Shown here piece after piece: positions 22,021 to 32,589 of a stretch of DNA of 64,000 bases. A program made the position numbers and the translations under genes. Positions within the stretch are counted from its first letter, which is position 1; each line of letters begins with the position of its first letter. Source of the DNA: Bifidobacterium breve (GTDB taxonomy: Bacteria > Actinomycetota > Actinomycetes > Nanopelagicales > Nanopelagicaceae); the NCBI GenBank assembly GCA_945885625.1, contig CAMCYS010000003.1:1-64000 (forward strand). Reading direction: 5' to 3'. The notes beneath the pieces are model-generated. The model saw nothing but the letters and a program-made list of their open reading frames with translations, searched no databases and was not told where the DNA came from.

Positions 22021-23034
22021 ATGTCTAACCGCCGACTCGAAATCTTGCGAGCGATTGTCGATGAATATGTCGCAACGCAAGAACCTGTGGGCTCAAAGGC
22101 AATTGCTGATCGACATGGCTTAGGTATTTCGCCAGCAACCATCCGCAACGAAATGGCTGTGCTTGAAGAAGAAGGTTTGATCGCACAACCTCACACAAGT
22201 GCCGGTCGTATTCCAACTGATTCTGGTTACCGTTTATTCGTAGATCGCATTGAAACTGTAAAGCCACTTTCGGCTGCCGAGCGACGAGCCATTGAAACTT
22301 TTCTTGAAGGTGCGCTAGATCTTGATGATGTGGTTATGCGTACCGTGCGGTTACTGGCTGATGTGACTAAACAGGTAGCTGTGGTTCAGTATCCATCAAT
22401 GATTAAATCTAAGGTTCGCCACGTTGAGTTAGTTTCACTTACAGCTTCGCGCATGATGATGATTTTGATCACCGACTCTGGGCGCGTTGAACAACGAGTA
22501 ATTGAGTTAAGTAGTGAGGTAAATGATATTTTCATTGCTAGCTTGCGTAATCAAATTAATAACGCACTTGCGGGTTATCGTTTACCAGAGGTAGCTGATC
22601 GAATTACTGGCATCATGGATGTTTACTCATCGCATGAACGTAAAGATGTGGCGCTATTGATTTCAGCACTTTTGGAAATGTCGATGGAACGCCCAGAAGA
22701 GAAGATCGTTTTGGCTGGAACTGCGAATTTAGCCCGCTTTAGTGAGGATTTCTCGACCCAGATCCACCCTGTTTTGGAAGCTCTGGAAGAGCAAGTGGTT
22801 CTATTACGCCTTCTTGGTGATGCTAATGAGAGCGTAAAGGTGCGTATTGGCCATGAACAGCAAGTGGCAAATCTGCAGCAGACCAGTTTGGTAACTGTTG
22901 GTTACGGCATAGATAATTCGCCGTTGGGAGCACTTGGTATTTTGGGGCCAACCCGAATGGATTACGCCAGTTCTATGGCAACAGTTGGCGCAGTTGCACG
23001 TTACATCAGTCGGTATTTAACAGAGGGTGCATAA
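22021..23034 (+). CDS. hrcA: heat-inducible transcription repressor HrcA
   Basis: 337 residues. The N-terminal winged helix (LEILRAIVDEYVATQEPVGSK, ISPATIRNEMAVLEEEGL, HTSAGRIPTDSGYR) is followed by the GAF-like HrcA domain, ending GILGPTRMDYASSMATVGAVA. It represses chaperone genes by binding CIRCE. No CIRCE palindrome is visible directly upstream, so its targets are probably elsewhere (groESL). The stop is followed directly by the dnaJ start. Confidence 0.95.
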   Translation: MSNRRLEILRAIVDEYVATQEPVGSKAIADRHGLGISPATIRNEMAVLEEEGLIAQPHTSAGRIPTDSGYRLFVDRIETVKPLSAAERRAIETFLEGALDLDDVVMRTVRLLADVTKQVAVVQYPSMIKSKVRHVELVSLTASRMMMILITDSGRVEQRVIELSSEVNDIFIASLRNQINNALAGYRLPEVADRITGIMDVYSSHERKDVALLISALLEMSMERPEEKIVLAGTANLARFSEDFSTQIHPVLEALEEQVVLLRLLGDANESVKVRIGHEQQVANLQQTSLVTVGYGIDNSPLGALGILGPTRMDYASSMATVGAVARYISRYLTEGA

Positions 23035-24147
23035 GTGGCAGATCATTACGAAGCGTTAGGTGTATCGCGCGATGCATCTGGCGATGAAATAAAGAAGGCT
23101 TATCGTAAACTTGCTCGTGAATTACACCCCGATGTAAATCCAGATCCAGCGATTCAAGAGAAATTCAAAGAAGTTACGGCTGCCTATGACACCTTAAGTG
23201 ATCCACAAAAGCGCCAGCAATATGACATGGGCGGAAGCAACATGGGTGGTTTTGGTGGTTTCGGAAATGCCGGCGGCTTTAGCGACATCATGGATGCTTT
23301 CTTTGGCGGCGGCACAGCTAATCGTGGCCCGCGGCCTCGCATGCGCGCAGGTCAAGATGCGTTGATTCGCATTGAAGTAGATTTAAATGAAGCTTGCTTT
23401 GGTACCGAGCGCACAATAACTTTGGAAAGCGCAGTTATTTGTCCGAAGTGCACCGGTAGCGGGTGTGCCGATAATTCAACACCGCAAACTTGTCCGATCT
23501 GTAAGGGCCGTGGTGAAACGCAACAAGTAACTCGATCATTTATTGGTCAAGTTATGACTTCGCGTCCTTGTAATAATTGCGGGGGATACGGTTCAACGAT
23601 TCCTAATCCATGTCGCGAATGCTCTGGCGATGGTCGAGTTCGCGCTCGCCAAACAATTGATATTAAAGTCCCAGCTGGTGTTGAAACCGGCAACCGCATT
23701 CAAATGTCTGGCCGTGGTGAAGTTGGTGCGGGCGGAGGCCCAGCGGGTGATTTATATGTAGAAATCGTCGAAACTGCCCACGAAACCTTGATGCGCGAAG
23801 GCGATAATCTGCACTTGGCGTTGGCAGTCTCAATGGCAGCAGCAACGCTTGGCACGAAAGTAAATATTGAAACGCTTGATGGCCCAATCGAGGTGGAAGT
23901 TAAAGCCGGCACTCAAAGTGGCGCCACTATTACGGTTAAGGGCAAAGGCATGACTCACTTGCGTCGGGGTACGCGTGGCGATCTGATTGTCCATGTTGAA
24001 GTTAAGACCCCAACTAAATTGAATAAGGCTGAAGAAGAGTTAATGCGAAAGTTTGCTGAATCCCGCGGTGAAAAAGCTGGCGAAGTTGAGATCAAGGATC
24101 ACGACCAGGGTTTCTTCCATAAACTTCGTGGCGCTTTCGGTCGCTAA
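23035..24147 (+). CDS. dnaJ: chaperone protein DnaJ
   Basis: 370 residues: a J domain with HPD at 31-33, a Gly/Phe-rich linker ([12 protein letters not shown]), four CxxCxGxG zinc motifs ([32 protein letters not shown]) and a C-terminal substrate-binding domain. It is a co-chaperone for DnaK. The GTG start at 23035 follows the hrcA stop after 0 nt. In actinobacteria the dnaJ next to hrcA is normally dnaJ2; a second copy with dnaK is likely elsewhere. Confidence 0.95.
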   Translation: MADHYEALGVSRDASGDEIKKAYRKLARELHPDVNPDPAIQEKFKEVTAAYDTLSDPQKRQQYDMGGSNMGGFGGFGNAGGFSDIMDAFFGGGTANRGPRPRMRAGQDALIRIEVDLNEACFGTERTITLESAVICPKCTGSGCADNSTPQTCPICKGRGETQQVTRSFIGQVMTSRPCNNCGGYGSTIPNPCRECSGDGRVRARQTIDIKVPAGVETGNRIQMSGRGEVGAGGGPAGDLYVEIVETAHETLMREGDNLHLALAVSMAAATLGTKVNIETLDGPIEVEVKAGTQSGATITVKGKGMTHLRRGTRGDLIVHVEVKTPTKLNKAEEELMRKFAESRGEKAGEVEIKDHDQGFFHKLRGAFGR

Positions 24148-24867
24148 ATGTTGACGCTATTTTTTGTACCAGATTTGCCTAGCCAAGTTGGCTCCAGTTA
24201 TTCGTTTAATTCCGAAGATGCTAATCACGCGATTAAAGTTTTGCGCATTGAAGTTGGCGAAATTTTCCGAGTATCTGACGGAAACGGTGGTTGGGCCATT
24301 GTTCAAGTTAATGAAGTCACCAAGCGCTCACTCGAGACCACAGTTTTAGAAGTTGGCTGCCAAGAACCTTTAGAAATTCAATTCACTGTTGTACAAGCGC
24401 TGCCGAAAAGTGATCGCGCTAAAGAAGCAGTTGAACTACTAACTGAAGCTGGCGCAGATGTAATTGTGCCGTGGCTGGCCAATCGTTCAATTAGTCGCAC
24501 CGAAGTAATTAGTAAATTTGTCACAACTGCGCGCGAAGCAAGTAAGCAATCGCGTCGCCTCTTTATTCCGCAGCTACATGAAACTGTAAAAGAAAAAGGC
24601 GTAATTGAATTAATCAAGAGCGCAGATTTAGCACTGGTGTTTCATGAAAGCGCCCAAGTAAAGTTAAGTGAAATAATTTCCCCACAGATGAAGGCCAAAA
24701 GGGTAGTGATCGTGATTGGCCCCGAAGGTGGCATAACTGACGAAGAGTTGGCTGCCTTCGCAGCCGCTGGCGCTCAGATCGCTGGCTTAGGTAGGCCCAT
24801 TTTGCGCTCAGCACACGCTGGGCTGGCCGCCCTTAGCGCCGTTAACTCGTTGCTGAAAGTCTTCTAA
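24148..24867 (+). CDS. rsmE: 16S rRNA (uracil(1498)-N3)-methyltransferase
   Basis: 239 residues of the SPOUT-fold RsmE family: an N-terminal PUA-like domain (NSEDANHAIKVLRIEVGE), then QALPKSDRAKEAVELLTEAG and the knot motif VIGPEGGITDEE, with LRSAHAGLAAL at the C-terminus. It methylates U1498 of 16S rRNA. The ATG follows the dnaJ stop directly. Confidence 0.95.
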   Translation: MLTLFFVPDLPSQVGSSYSFNSEDANHAIKVLRIEVGEIFRVSDGNGGWAIVQVNEVTKRSLETTVLEVGCQEPLEIQFTVVQALPKSDRAKEAVELLTEAGADVIVPWLANRSISRTEVISKFVTTAREASKQSRRLFIPQLHETVKEKGVIELIKSADLALVFHESAQVKLSEIISPQMKAKRVVIVIGPEGGITDEELAAFAAAGAQIAGLGRPILRSAHAGLAALSAVNSLLKVF

Positions 24868-24878
24868 ACTAATTAACT

Positions 24879-25214
24879 ATGAGCTGCCTATTCTGCAAAA
24901 TCATTGCTGGCGAAATTCCCGCCGAGATTAAATTTCAAGATGAACAAGTAATTGCTTTCTCAGATATAAATCCGCAAGCACCAGTTCACTTATTAGTAGT
25001 ACCTAAGCTGCATGTTGAAAATGCCGCCGAGTTAGCTGCTAAATCACCGGCGGCGTTAAGTGCACTCTTTTCAGCGGCAGATCACTTGGCAAAGGTCGAG
25101 GGCCTAACTGGCTATCGCACTATCTTTAATACCGGTGCCGATGCTGGCCAAAGCGTTTTTCACGCTCATTTACATCTGTTAGGTGGCCGTGGTCTGGCAT
25201 GGCCGCCCGGTTAA
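24879..25214 (+). CDS. HIT family protein (HinT-like purine nucleoside phosphoramidase)
   Basis: 111 residues. CLFCKIIAGEIPAEI at the start and the histidine triad HAHLHLLGGR near the end are the HinT-type signature, with the zinc-like CxxC. It hydrolyses nucleoside phosphoramidates. TAAACT at 24865-24870 lies 8 nt before the ATG, so it may have its own leaderless transcript. The HIT-phoH order is conserved. Confidence 0.92.
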   Translation: MSCLFCKIIAGEIPAEIKFQDEQVIAFSDINPQAPVHLLVVPKLHVENAAELAAKSPAALSALFSAADHLAKVEGLTGYRTIFNTGADAGQSVFHAHLHLLGGRGLAWPPG

Positions 25215-25233
25215 AGGTAGCCTTACGTCACAC

Positions 25234-26217
25234 ATGGAGCGAACCTTAATTACGATTCCGCCCGCAATTCCAATGGTTGCCTTGGTCGGAGCAAATGATG
25301 CAAATATGCTGGTCATTGAAGCAGCATTCCCATCGGTGAACATCACGGTTCGTGGCAACGAAATTACTTTGCGCGGCCCACATATTGATTGCCAACAATT
25401 AGAGAAACTCTTCACCGAGCTCATGGTGGTAATTCGTTCTGGTCAGGCTGTAAATGTTGATGCTGTAATTCGCTCTATTGGCATGCTGGCACATACTCCG
25501 CAAGATAATCCTGGCGAAGTTTTATCGCTAAATATTGTTTCTAATCGCGGGCGCACAATTCGCCCGAAGACTGCCAATCAAAAGCGTTACGTCGATGCCA
25601 TTGATGAGAACACAATTACTTTCGGAATCGGCCCGGCCGGTACCGGTAAAACTTACTTAGCAATGGCTAAAGCTGTTGCTGCGCTACAGGCGAAGAAAGT
25701 TAATCGTATTGTTCTAACGCGTCCGGCAGTTGAAGCTGGCGAACATTTAGGTTTCTTACCTGGCTCGCTTTCCGAGAAAATTGATCCTTACTTGCGCCCA
25801 TTGTTCGATGCGCTACATGACATGATTGATATTGATTCAATTCCACGGTTAATGCAATCTGGAGTCATCGAAGTTGCCCCTCTTGCCTATATGCGTGGTC
25901 GTACCCTTAATGACGCTTTTATAATTCTTGATGAGGCGCAGAACACGACCCCCGAGCAGATGAAGATGTTCTTAACTCGCTTAGGTTTTGGTTCCAAGAT
26001 GGTTGTTACAGGCGATGTAACACAGATCGATTTACCTAATGGTGCCAAATCAGGGCTAGCAATTATTCGAGATATTCTGCAAGATATCGATGACATCTCC
26101 TTCCAGGAGCTAACTGCCGAAGATGTAGTTCGCCACCGGCTAATTGGCGACATTGTTAAGGCTTACGACAAGTTCAATGAAGCGCGCCAAACCCCGCGTT
26201 CGATTCGCAATCCATGA
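25234..26217 (+). CDS. PhoH family ATPase
   Basis: About 327 residues from ATG 25234. An N-terminal KH-like region (NDANMLVIEAAFPSVNITVRG) is followed by the ATPase with Walker A GPAGTGKTYLA and Walker B FIILDEAQN, and the sensor-like VVTGDVTQIDLP. PhoH proteins are linked to RNA handling and work next to YbeY. An in-frame start at 25183 would lie inside the HIT gene; 25234 fits the family. It overlaps ybeY by 4 nt. Confidence 0.92.
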   Translation: MERTLITIPPAIPMVALVGANDANMLVIEAAFPSVNITVRGNEITLRGPHIDCQQLEKLFTELMVVIRSGQAVNVDAVIRSIGMLAHTPQDNPGEVLSLNIVSNRGRTIRPKTANQKRYVDAIDENTITFGIGPAGTGKTYLAMAKAVAALQAKKVNRIVLTRPAVEAGEHLGFLPGSLSEKIDPYLRPLFDALHDMIDIDSIPRLMQSGVIEVAPLAYMRGRTLNDAFIILDEAQNTTPEQMKMFLTRLGFGSKMVVTGDVTQIDLPNGAKSGLAIIRDILQDIDDISFQELTAEDVVRHRLIGDIVKAYDKFNEARQTPRSIRNP

Positions 26218-26654
26218 CCATTGAAATAACCAATAAATCAGGGGCACTGGCACCAGGTGATCAAATTCAATCGCTATTGGCTTTTGCAATGACTAAATTA
26301 GAGCTACATCCTGATTGTGACTTGAATGTAACTTTTGTCGATGACGTTGAAATGACTGAACTACACATTAAATGGATGGATGAGCCTGGCTCAACTGATG
26401 TGCTCTCATTTCCGATGGACCTGCCTGAAACTGTGGGCGAAGTTGTAACTTTGGGCGACATCGTTATCTCACCTGATTTCGCAACGGCGCAAGCAAAATT
26501 GGCTGGCCATTCCCCTGAACATGAAATGTATATTTTGGCTACCCATGGCTTATTACATATCCTCGGATATGACCATGCTGAACCGCAAGATGAGAAAGTT
26601 ATGTTCGACCTGCAAGAATCCCTAGTAAAACAATGGAGTGCTGAAAGTAAATGA
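26214..26654 (+). CDS. ybeY: endoribonuclease YbeY
   Basis: 146 residues. The zinc motif H-x3-H-x5-H appears in THGLLHILGYDH, and STDVLSFPMD is the upstream family motif. YbeY matures the 16S rRNA 3' end and takes part in ribosome quality control. It is coupled to phoH (ATGA overlap) and to the next gene (ATGA overlap). Confidence 0.95.
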   Translation: MTIEITNKSGALAPGDQIQSLLAFAMTKLELHPDCDLNVTFVDDVEMTELHIKWMDEPGSTDVLSFPMDLPETVGEVVTLGDIVISPDFATAQAKLAGHSPEHEMYILATHGLLHILGYDHAEPQDEKVMFDLQESLVKQWSAESK

Positions 26655-27934
26655 ACCCCCTGCCCATAATTTCCATTATTGCTCTACTAGCTTTCGCTGG
26701 CTTCTTAGCAGGAACCGAGTCAGCGCTTGCTTCAATCTCTCGTGTGGCTATTGAAAAACTTGAGCGCAAACGAGGCGGTGCAATACTTAAGAAAGTTTTC
26801 TTTGACCAAGCTAGATATTTAAATGTGGTGCTGCTGGTTCGAAAAACTTGTGAATTAACCGCAACTGTTTTATTGGCTGTTATTTTGCTACGCGAATACT
26901 CGTCCGCCCAAGCAATGGCACTTACGGTGGCAATCATGGTGGTTATTTCATATGTAATGGTCGGTGTTGGTCCTCGCACTTTAGGAAAGCAAAGACCTGA
27001 TAACTGGGCCTTAGCTGGCGCGACCGTTGCTTATTTCTTAGCATTTATTCTGGCTCCAGTAACCAAATTACTTATTGCTATTGGTAATGCCATGACACCC
27101 GGAAAAGGTTTCCGAAGTGGGCCGTTTGCGAACGAAGCTGAACTACGTGATTTAGTAGACCAAGCACACGAGCGCGGCCTGGTTGAGTCAGATGAACACG
27201 AAATGATTCACTCGGTATTCGAGCTCGGCGATACTTTGGTACGCGAACTAATGGTGCCCCGTACTGACATGGTTTGGGTAGAAAAAGATAAGACTTTGCG
27301 TCAAGGACTATCGCTGGCACTTCGCTCGGGCTTCTCTCGAATCCCTGTAGTTGGCGAAAACATCGATAACATTATCGGCATCACTTATGTAAAGGATTTA
27401 GCCCGTCGTGCACTTGATCACCACGAGGCCGAAACTACTGAGCGAGTAGAGCAGCATTTGCGCCCAGCTACCTTTGTTCCTGAAATTAAAATCGCTGCTG
27501 AATTGTTGAAAGAAATGCAGCGCGATCAGATTCACTTAGCCATCGTGGTGGATGAATATGGTGGCACTGCTGGCATTATTACGATTGAAGACATTATTGA
27601 AGAAATCGTGGGCGAGATTGCGGATGAATTCGACGATGGGGTCGAATCGTTTACTTGGCTAAATGATGAAAAAACCAAAGCTCGCGCAAAGGCAACTTTA
27701 CATATTGAAGATTTAGCCGAAGAGTTAGAAATTGAGATTGATGCGCAAGACTTCGAAGATGTTGACACCATCGGTGGACTAATGGCGCAAAAACTTGGTC
27801 GTGTGCCAATTACGGGAAGTACTGTTGATTTGGGTGGTTGGTCAATTACCTCAGAGCGACCAATTGGTCGTCGACGTAGAATTAGTAGTGTCATTGTCGA
27901 AAAATTAGCGGAGCCAGTTTCTAATGCTGAGTAA
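26651..27934 (+). CDS. CNNM/CorC-like membrane protein with CBS domains
   Basis: 427 residues: an N-terminal DUF21/CNNM membrane domain with about four helices (GFLAGTESALASISRVAIEK early), a CBS pair (about 200-330; VPRTDMVWV, SRIPVVGENIDNIIGITYVKDL, VVDEYGGTAGIITIEDIIEEIVG) and a C-terminal CorC/HlyC domain. Members are often annotated hemolysin C but are linked to magnesium or cobalt export. It overlaps ybeY by 4 nt and the next gene by 11 nt. Confidence 0.92.
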   Translation: MNPLPIISIIALLAFAGFLAGTESALASISRVAIEKLERKRGGAILKKVFFDQARYLNVVLLVRKTCELTATVLLAVILLREYSSAQAMALTVAIMVVISYVMVGVGPRTLGKQRPDNWALAGATVAYFLAFILAPVTKLLIAIGNAMTPGKGFRSGPFANEAELRDLVDQAHERGLVESDEHEMIHSVFELGDTLVRELMVPRTDMVWVEKDKTLRQGLSLALRSGFSRIPVVGENIDNIIGITYVKDLARRALDHHEAETTERVEQHLRPATFVPEIKIAAELLKEMQRDQIHLAIVVDEYGGTAGIITIEDIIEEIVGEIADEFDDGVESFTWLNDEKTKARAKATLHIEDLAEELEIEIDAQDFEDVDTIGGLMAQKLGRVPITGSTVDLGGWSITSERPIGRRRRISSVIVEKLAEPVSNAE

Positions 27935-28241
27935 TCCAGAAGATCAAAAGTTAGTTACCTTGGCACAAGCCACCTTGAAACGCAGCGGCGCAGAGCAAGC
28001 TGCCGCTCTTCGTGATGTCACTGGTCGCACCTATGTGGCAGTAGCTATTGATTCTCCATCACTCAAGTTAGATGCGGTCGAAGCAGTATTTACAGTTGCC
28101 ATGGCGTCGCAAATTGATGGGATTGAGGCAGTAGTTTTCACGGGCGAACGAAGCGCCAAAACTGATGTAATCAGTGACTTCGCGCCAACGGCTGCGATCT
28201 TCTTTGCAAATGATGGGGCAGTGCCCGATAAGATTGCTTAA
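27924..28241 (+). CDS. cytidine deaminase-like protein lacking the zinc site
   Basis: 105 residues in the position where actinobacteria carry a short cytidine deaminase-like gene next to corC and era. The strand VTGRTYVAVAIDSPSLKLDA fits the deaminase fold, but the HAE or CAE and PCxxC motifs that bind zinc are absent (no cysteine or histidine at all). It is therefore probably inactive as a deaminase, perhaps a structural or binding protein. It overlaps the preceding gene by 11 nt and touches the next (TAATG). Confidence 0.7.
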   Translation: MLSNPEDQKLVTLAQATLKRSGAEQAAALRDVTGRTYVAVAIDSPSLKLDAVEAVFTVAMASQIDGIEAVVFTGERSAKTDVISDFAPTAAIFFANDGAVPDKIA

Positions 28242-29029
28242 TGCGCATCATTCGATTTACGCCAGGTCCAGATACCGGACTTGGCACTGACCCGCTCTTT
28301 GGATTGCTCGAAGATGACAGCGCCATCAGCGTGATTTCGGGAGACCCGATCTATCACGGGGTCACTAAGACTGGTGCGACTACCGAGCTAAACAAAGTCC
28401 GTTTACTAGCCCCAGTTATTCCGCGCAGCAAAGTTGTCTGTATTGGCAAGAATTATGCCGACCATGCTGCTGAAATGAATAGCGTCGTACCCGATGAACC
28501 AATTATTTTTATCAAACCCAATACTTCGGTAATTGGACCAAATGACACCATCGTTTGGCCAAGTACGTCTAGCCAAGTGGATCACGAAGCTGAACTAGCA
28601 ATCGTGATTGGCCGCATCTGCAAAGATGTTCCGAAAGAGCGCGTAAAAGATGTGATCTTTGGTTACACCATCGCAAACGATGTAACAGCTCGAGATCTTC
28701 AGAAAAAAGATGGCCAATGGACCCGCGCTAAAGGCTTTGATACTTTCTGTCCAATCGGGCCCTGGATCGATACTGATTTCATTCCGGGCACTCAGCGAAT
28801 CACTGCCACACTAAATGATGAGATTAAGCAAGACGGCAAGTTAAGCCAAATGATTTTTGATGTGCCAACAATCGTAGAATTTGTTTCGAAAGTTATGACT
28901 TTGCTCCCGGGCGATGTAATCATTACCGGGACGCCAGCCGGCATTGGCCCAATGCCAGAGAAATCAACTATTACTATTGCAATCGATGGCTTAGGCGAAT
29001 TAACAAATAAGGTGAGTTCTCGTGCCTAA
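28241..29029 (+). CDS. fumarylacetoacetate hydrolase family protein
   Basis: 262 residues. The C-terminal FAH fold carries IGKNYADHAAEM, metal ligands in DHEAELAIVIGR, IANDVTARDLQ, KGFDTFCPIGPW and GDVIITGTPAGIGPM. Family members cleave or decarboxylate beta-keto acids such as oxaloacetate or 2-hydroxyhepta-2,4-diene-dioate. The substrate is unknown. An FAH gene just upstream of gltX is common in actinobacteria, and here the two overlap by 8 nt. Confidence 0.9.
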   Translation: MRIIRFTPGPDTGLGTDPLFGLLEDDSAISVISGDPIYHGVTKTGATTELNKVRLLAPVIPRSKVVCIGKNYADHAAEMNSVVPDEPIIFIKPNTSVIGPNDTIVWPSTSSQVDHEAELAIVIGRICKDVPKERVKDVIFGYTIANDVTARDLQKKDGQWTRAKGFDTFCPIGPWIDTDFIPGTQRITATLNDEIKQDGKLSQMIFDVPTIVEFVSKVMTLLPGDVIITGTPAGIGPMPEKSTITIAIDGLGELTNKVSSRA

Positions 29030-30479
29030 AGAAGTTCGCGTTCGATTTGCGCCATCTCCGACTGGAGATCTCCACGTTGGAAATATTCGCACAGCACTCT
29101 TTGACTGGGCATATGCTCGTCACACTGGCGGTACTTTTATTTTTCGAATTGAAGATACCGATACCACTCGCGTTACTGACGAATATATTCAAGCCGCAAT
29201 CGATACGCTCAAGTGGCTTGGCCTTGATTGGGATGAAGGCCCAGAAGTTGGCGGCCCAAATGGTCCCTATCTGCAATCACAACGTTTAGATATTTATGCG
29301 CAGTGGGCCCAAAAGTTTCTTGATCAGAAAGATGCTTATTACTGCTATTGCACGCCGGTTGAACTAGAAGCTCGTCGCGAAGCACAACGAGCGGCAAATG
29401 TGGCCCCTGGCTATGACGGTCAATGCCGTGACTTAACTGCTGCTCAAATTGCTGATTACAAAGCGCAAGGCCGCGAAGCGGTAGTACGCATGCGCATGCC
29501 TGATGGCAGCACTACTTTCACCGATGAGATTCGTGGTGATGTAACTTTCGATCATAAATTTGTCCCTGACTTTGTGCTAGTTCGCGGCGATGGTTCGCCG
29601 CTCTATACCTTGGCAGTTGCAGTTGATGACATCATGATGAAAGTAACCCATGTTCTGCGTGGTGAAGATTTACTTTCATCGACTCCGCGTCAGATTCGGG
29701 TGTATCAAGCCATGGGTGTAAAGCCGGCAGATTACCCAACTTTTGCCCACTTGCCATTTGTGATGGGTCAAGACAACGCCAAGCTTTCAAAGCGAAACGG
29801 TGAAGTATCTATTGCTTGGTATCGCGAACGTGGTTTCTTGCCTGAAGCAATTTGTAATTATCTAGCGCTGCTTGGTTGGTCGCCTGGAGATGATCGCGAA
29901 AATGTAACCATGAAAGAATTAACCGAACTTTTCACAGTCGATAAGGTTCACTCTTCACCAGCCCGATTTGATATGAAGAAGTTAGAGGCTATTAATGGCG
30001 ACAAGATTCGCGCATTAACTTCTGATGAGTTCCTCAATTGGTCACTACCTTTTCTCAAAAAAGAGGGCACAATTTCTGGAACAGATGCCGAGATAGCTGT
30101 TATTAAAGCCGCGCTACCAATTATTCAAGAGCGCATTGTTACCCTAGCCGAAGTGCCAGCAATGCTTAACTTCTTATTTGTTCAGAATTTTGCGGTGGCC
30201 GATGACTGCATTAGTAAAGTAAGTGATGAGGCTGCGAAATTAGTATTGACTCGCAGTATCAGCGAACTAGAAAAGCTAACTACCTGGAGCCATGACTCAA
30301 TTGAAGCAGCCCTGAGATCTTCACTTATTGAAGAAATGGGACTAAAGCCACGTATTGCTTTTGGCGCTGTGCGTATTGCCACAACAGGAAGCAATATTTC
30401 ACCACCGCTCTTTGAATCTATGGAGTTGCTCGGCCAAAGAGTAAGTCTGCAGCGCCTCGAATTAGCTCTTTCCCTTTAA
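29022..30479 (+). CDS. gltX: glutamyl-tRNA synthetase
   Basis: 485 residues. [17 protein letters not shown] contains the HIGH-like motif and [11 protein letters not shown] the KMSKS-like loop; a discriminating GluRS C-terminal domain follows. Start GTG at 29022, with AAGGTGAG upstream. In actinobacteria, which generally lack glutaminyl-tRNA synthetase, it also charges tRNA-Gln for GatCAB amidation. Both tRNAs lie downstream at 34144-34323, separated from it by the inserted prp operon. Confidence 0.96.
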   Translation: MPKEVRVRFAPSPTGDLHVGNIRTALFDWAYARHTGGTFIFRIEDTDTTRVTDEYIQAAIDTLKWLGLDWDEGPEVGGPNGPYLQSQRLDIYAQWAQKFLDQKDAYYCYCTPVELEARREAQRAANVAPGYDGQCRDLTAAQIADYKAQGREAVVRMRMPDGSTTFTDEIRGDVTFDHKFVPDFVLVRGDGSPLYTLAVAVDDIMMKVTHVLRGEDLLSSTPRQIRVYQAMGVKPADYPTFAHLPFVMGQDNAKLSKRNGEVSIAWYRERGFLPEAICNYLALLGWSPGDDRENVTMKELTELFTVDKVHSSPARFDMKKLEAINGDKIRALTSDEFLNWSLPFLKKEGTISGTDAEIAVIKAALPIIQERIVTLAEVPAMLNFLFVQNFAVADDCISKVSDEAAKLVLTRSISELEKLTTWSHDSIEAALRSSLIEEMGLKPRIAFGAVRIATTGSNISPPLFESMELLGQRVSLQRLELALSL

Positions 30480-30509
30480 CTGTTAGCAGTTTCACTAACT
30501 GGAACCCTT

Positions 30510-30538
30510 TTGGGATGAAAAAAGCCAAGTGTTATAGT
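30510..30538 (+). promoter_or_regulatory. promoter of prpBCD, leaderless geometry
   Basis: TTGGGA (30510-30515), a 17-nt spacer, then TATAGT (30533-30538), 6 nt before the ATG at 30545. The placement implies that the mRNA starts at the initiation codon, which is the main argument for choosing 30545 over the earlier in-frame ATG at 30515 that lies inside the -35/-10 region. Confidence 0.65.
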
Positions 30539-30544
30539 TCCAGC

Positions 30545-31429
30545 ATGGCGCAGATTTCTGCAGGTGAGAAGTTTAGGAAAGCCCTTGCCCAAGAAAAGCC
30601 GCTTCAAATCGTGGGCACAATTAATGCCAATCATGCACTCCTTGCCAAGCGTGCTGGATATAACGCGATTTACCTTTCTGGTGGTGGAGTAGCAGCAGGT
30701 TCATTAGGAGTTCCAGATTTAGGAATTAGTAATCTTGACGATGTACTTGTAGATGTTCGTCGCATAACTGATGTTTGCGATCTGCCATTGCTAGTTGATG
30801 CTGACACAGGTTTTGGAGCATCAGCTTTTAATATCGGTCGCACGGTTAAGTCTCTAATTAAAGCAGGCGCAGCTGCGATGCATATGGAAGATCAAGTAGC
30901 TGCAAAGCGATGTGGTCATCGCCCAAATAAGGAAGTTGTTTCAAAGGGCGAGATGGTAGATCGAATTAAAGCAGCAGCCGATGCACGTGGTGAGGATCGC
31001 TTTGTAATCATGGCTCGTACTGATGCGATTGCGGTTGAAGGCATCGATTCTGCGATTGAGCGCTCACTTGCCTACATTCAAGCCGGTGCTGATTACATTT
31101 TCCCTGAAGCGATTCGCACCCTGGCAGATTTTAAAAAGTTCTCAGATGCGGTAAAGGTGCCGATTCTGGCCAATATCACTGAGTTCGGATTAACTCCGCT
31201 CTTTACTCGCGATGAGCTGGCTGGCGCAGATGTTTCGATGATCCTCTATCCGCTATCAGCTTTCCGCGCAATGAATAAAGCCGCCGAAAATGTCTATAAC
31301 GCGATTCGCACAGAAGGTACTCAAGCCAATGTGATTGAAACTATGCAAACTCGCGAAGAACTATACGATCGCATTGATTACCACCGTTACGAACAAGCCC
31401 TTGACAAATTCCTAAAGGAGCAAGAATAA
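30545..31429 (+). CDS. prpB: methylisocitrate lyase
   Basis: About 294 residues of the isocitrate lyase/PEP mutase superfamily. [27 protein letters not shown] (Mg site), the catalytic KRCGHRPNK loop and [10 protein letters not shown] are as in PrpB. It splits 2-methylisocitrate into pyruvate and succinate, the last step of the 2-methylcitrate cycle. It is first in a three-gene operon with prpC and prpD. Confidence 0.93.
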   Translation: MAQISAGEKFRKALAQEKPLQIVGTINANHALLAKRAGYNAIYLSGGGVAAGSLGVPDLGISNLDDVLVDVRRITDVCDLPLLVDADTGFGASAFNIGRTVKSLIKAGAAAMHMEDQVAAKRCGHRPNKEVVSKGEMVDRIKAAADARGEDRFVIMARTDAIAVEGIDSAIERSLAYIQAGADYIFPEAIRTLADFKKFSDAVKVPILANITEFGLTPLFTRDELAGADVSMILYPLSAFRAMNKAAENVYNAIRTEGTQANVIETMQTREELYDRIDYHRYEQALDKFLKEQE

Positions 31430-32566
31430 GTGGTCGAATTCAAGCCTAAGAAATCAGTAGCCCTATCTGGCGTTCCAGCCGGTAACACAGCGCTTTGTTC
31501 AGTTGGTAAGAGTGGCAACGATTTACATTACCGTGGCTATGACATCTTAGATTTAGCAAAGTATTGCGAATTTGAAGAAGTTTCATATCTTCTGATTCAT
31601 GAGAAGCTGCCAAACTTGGCTGAGCTAACTGCTTACAAATCAAAGCTAAAGAAACTGCGTGGCTTACCTGATTCGCTAAAGCGGGTCCTTGAGCAAATTC
31701 CAGCTTCGGCACACCCAATGGATGTTGTGCGTACGGGTGTTTCGGCCCTTGGCACCATGGAACCAGAAGCCGATGCACATGAAATAACTGCGGCTCGCGA
31801 TTTAGCAGATCGTTTAGTTGCCTGTATTCCTTCGATTTTGGTCTACTGGTACCACTTCAGCCACAATGGCAAGAAGATTGAAGTAGAAACTGCCGATGAT
31901 TCAGTAGCAGCACACTTCTTACACATGTTGCACGGTGAAGTTCCTAATGCTCAGTGGGAAAAGTCGATGCAGATCTCACTAATTCTTTACGCCGAGCATG
32001 AGTTCAACGCCTCAACTTTTGCTGCCCGCGTTATCGCAGGCACGGGTTCAGATATGTTCTCGGCCATTACTGGTGCGATCGGCGCCCTTCGCGGACCAAA
32101 GCATGGTGGCGCTAATGAAGTTGCGCTAGAAATTCAAGAACGTTATTCAAATGTCGATGAAGCCGAAGCAGATATTCGTGCTCGCGTTGCAAATAAAGAG
32201 GTCGTCATCGGATTCGGTCACCCGGTCTACACAATCTCAGATCCACGTAACGTAGTTATTAAGACTGTCGCTGAAGAGTTATCACAAACTCAAGGTGATA
32301 TGACGCTTTATAACATTGCCGAACGTATTGAATCTGTCATGTGGGATGCCAAGAACATGTTCCCTAACCTTGATTGGTTCTCAGCTGTTTCATATAACAA
32401 GATGAATATTCCGACCTCTTTCTTCACACCGATTTTTATTATTGCCCGCACAACTGGGTGGGCAGCTCACGTTATTGAGCAACGTATTGATAACAAGATC
32501 ATTCGCCCAAGTGCTAACTACACTGGCCCCGAAGATCTAACTTTTGTACCACTCGCTGACCGATAA
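31430..32566 (+). CDS. prpC: 2-methylcitrate synthase
   Basis: 378-residue citrate synthase-fold enzyme with [12 protein letters not shown] and [13 protein letters not shown] (active-site histidines) and an Asp-containing C-terminal region. Its place between prpB and prpD indicates that it condenses propionyl-CoA with oxaloacetate; it may also take acetyl-CoA. GTG start directly after the prpB stop, with AAAGGAG about 11 nt upstream. Confidence 0.9.
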   Translation: MVEFKPKKSVALSGVPAGNTALCSVGKSGNDLHYRGYDILDLAKYCEFEEVSYLLIHEKLPNLAELTAYKSKLKKLRGLPDSLKRVLEQIPASAHPMDVVRTGVSALGTMEPEADAHEITAARDLADRLVACIPSILVYWYHFSHNGKKIEVETADDSVAAHFLHMLHGEVPNAQWEKSMQISLILYAEHEFNASTFAARVIAGTGSDMFSAITGAIGALRGPKHGGANEVALEIQERYSNVDEAEADIRARVANKEVVIGFGHPVYTISDPRNVVIKTVAEELSQTQGDMTLYNIAERIESVMWDAKNMFPNLDWFSAVSYNKMNIPTSFFTPIFIIARTTGWAAHVIEQRIDNKIIRPSANYTGPEDLTFVPLADR

Positions 32567-32589
32567 AAAATAACCGAAAAGGAAACCTA

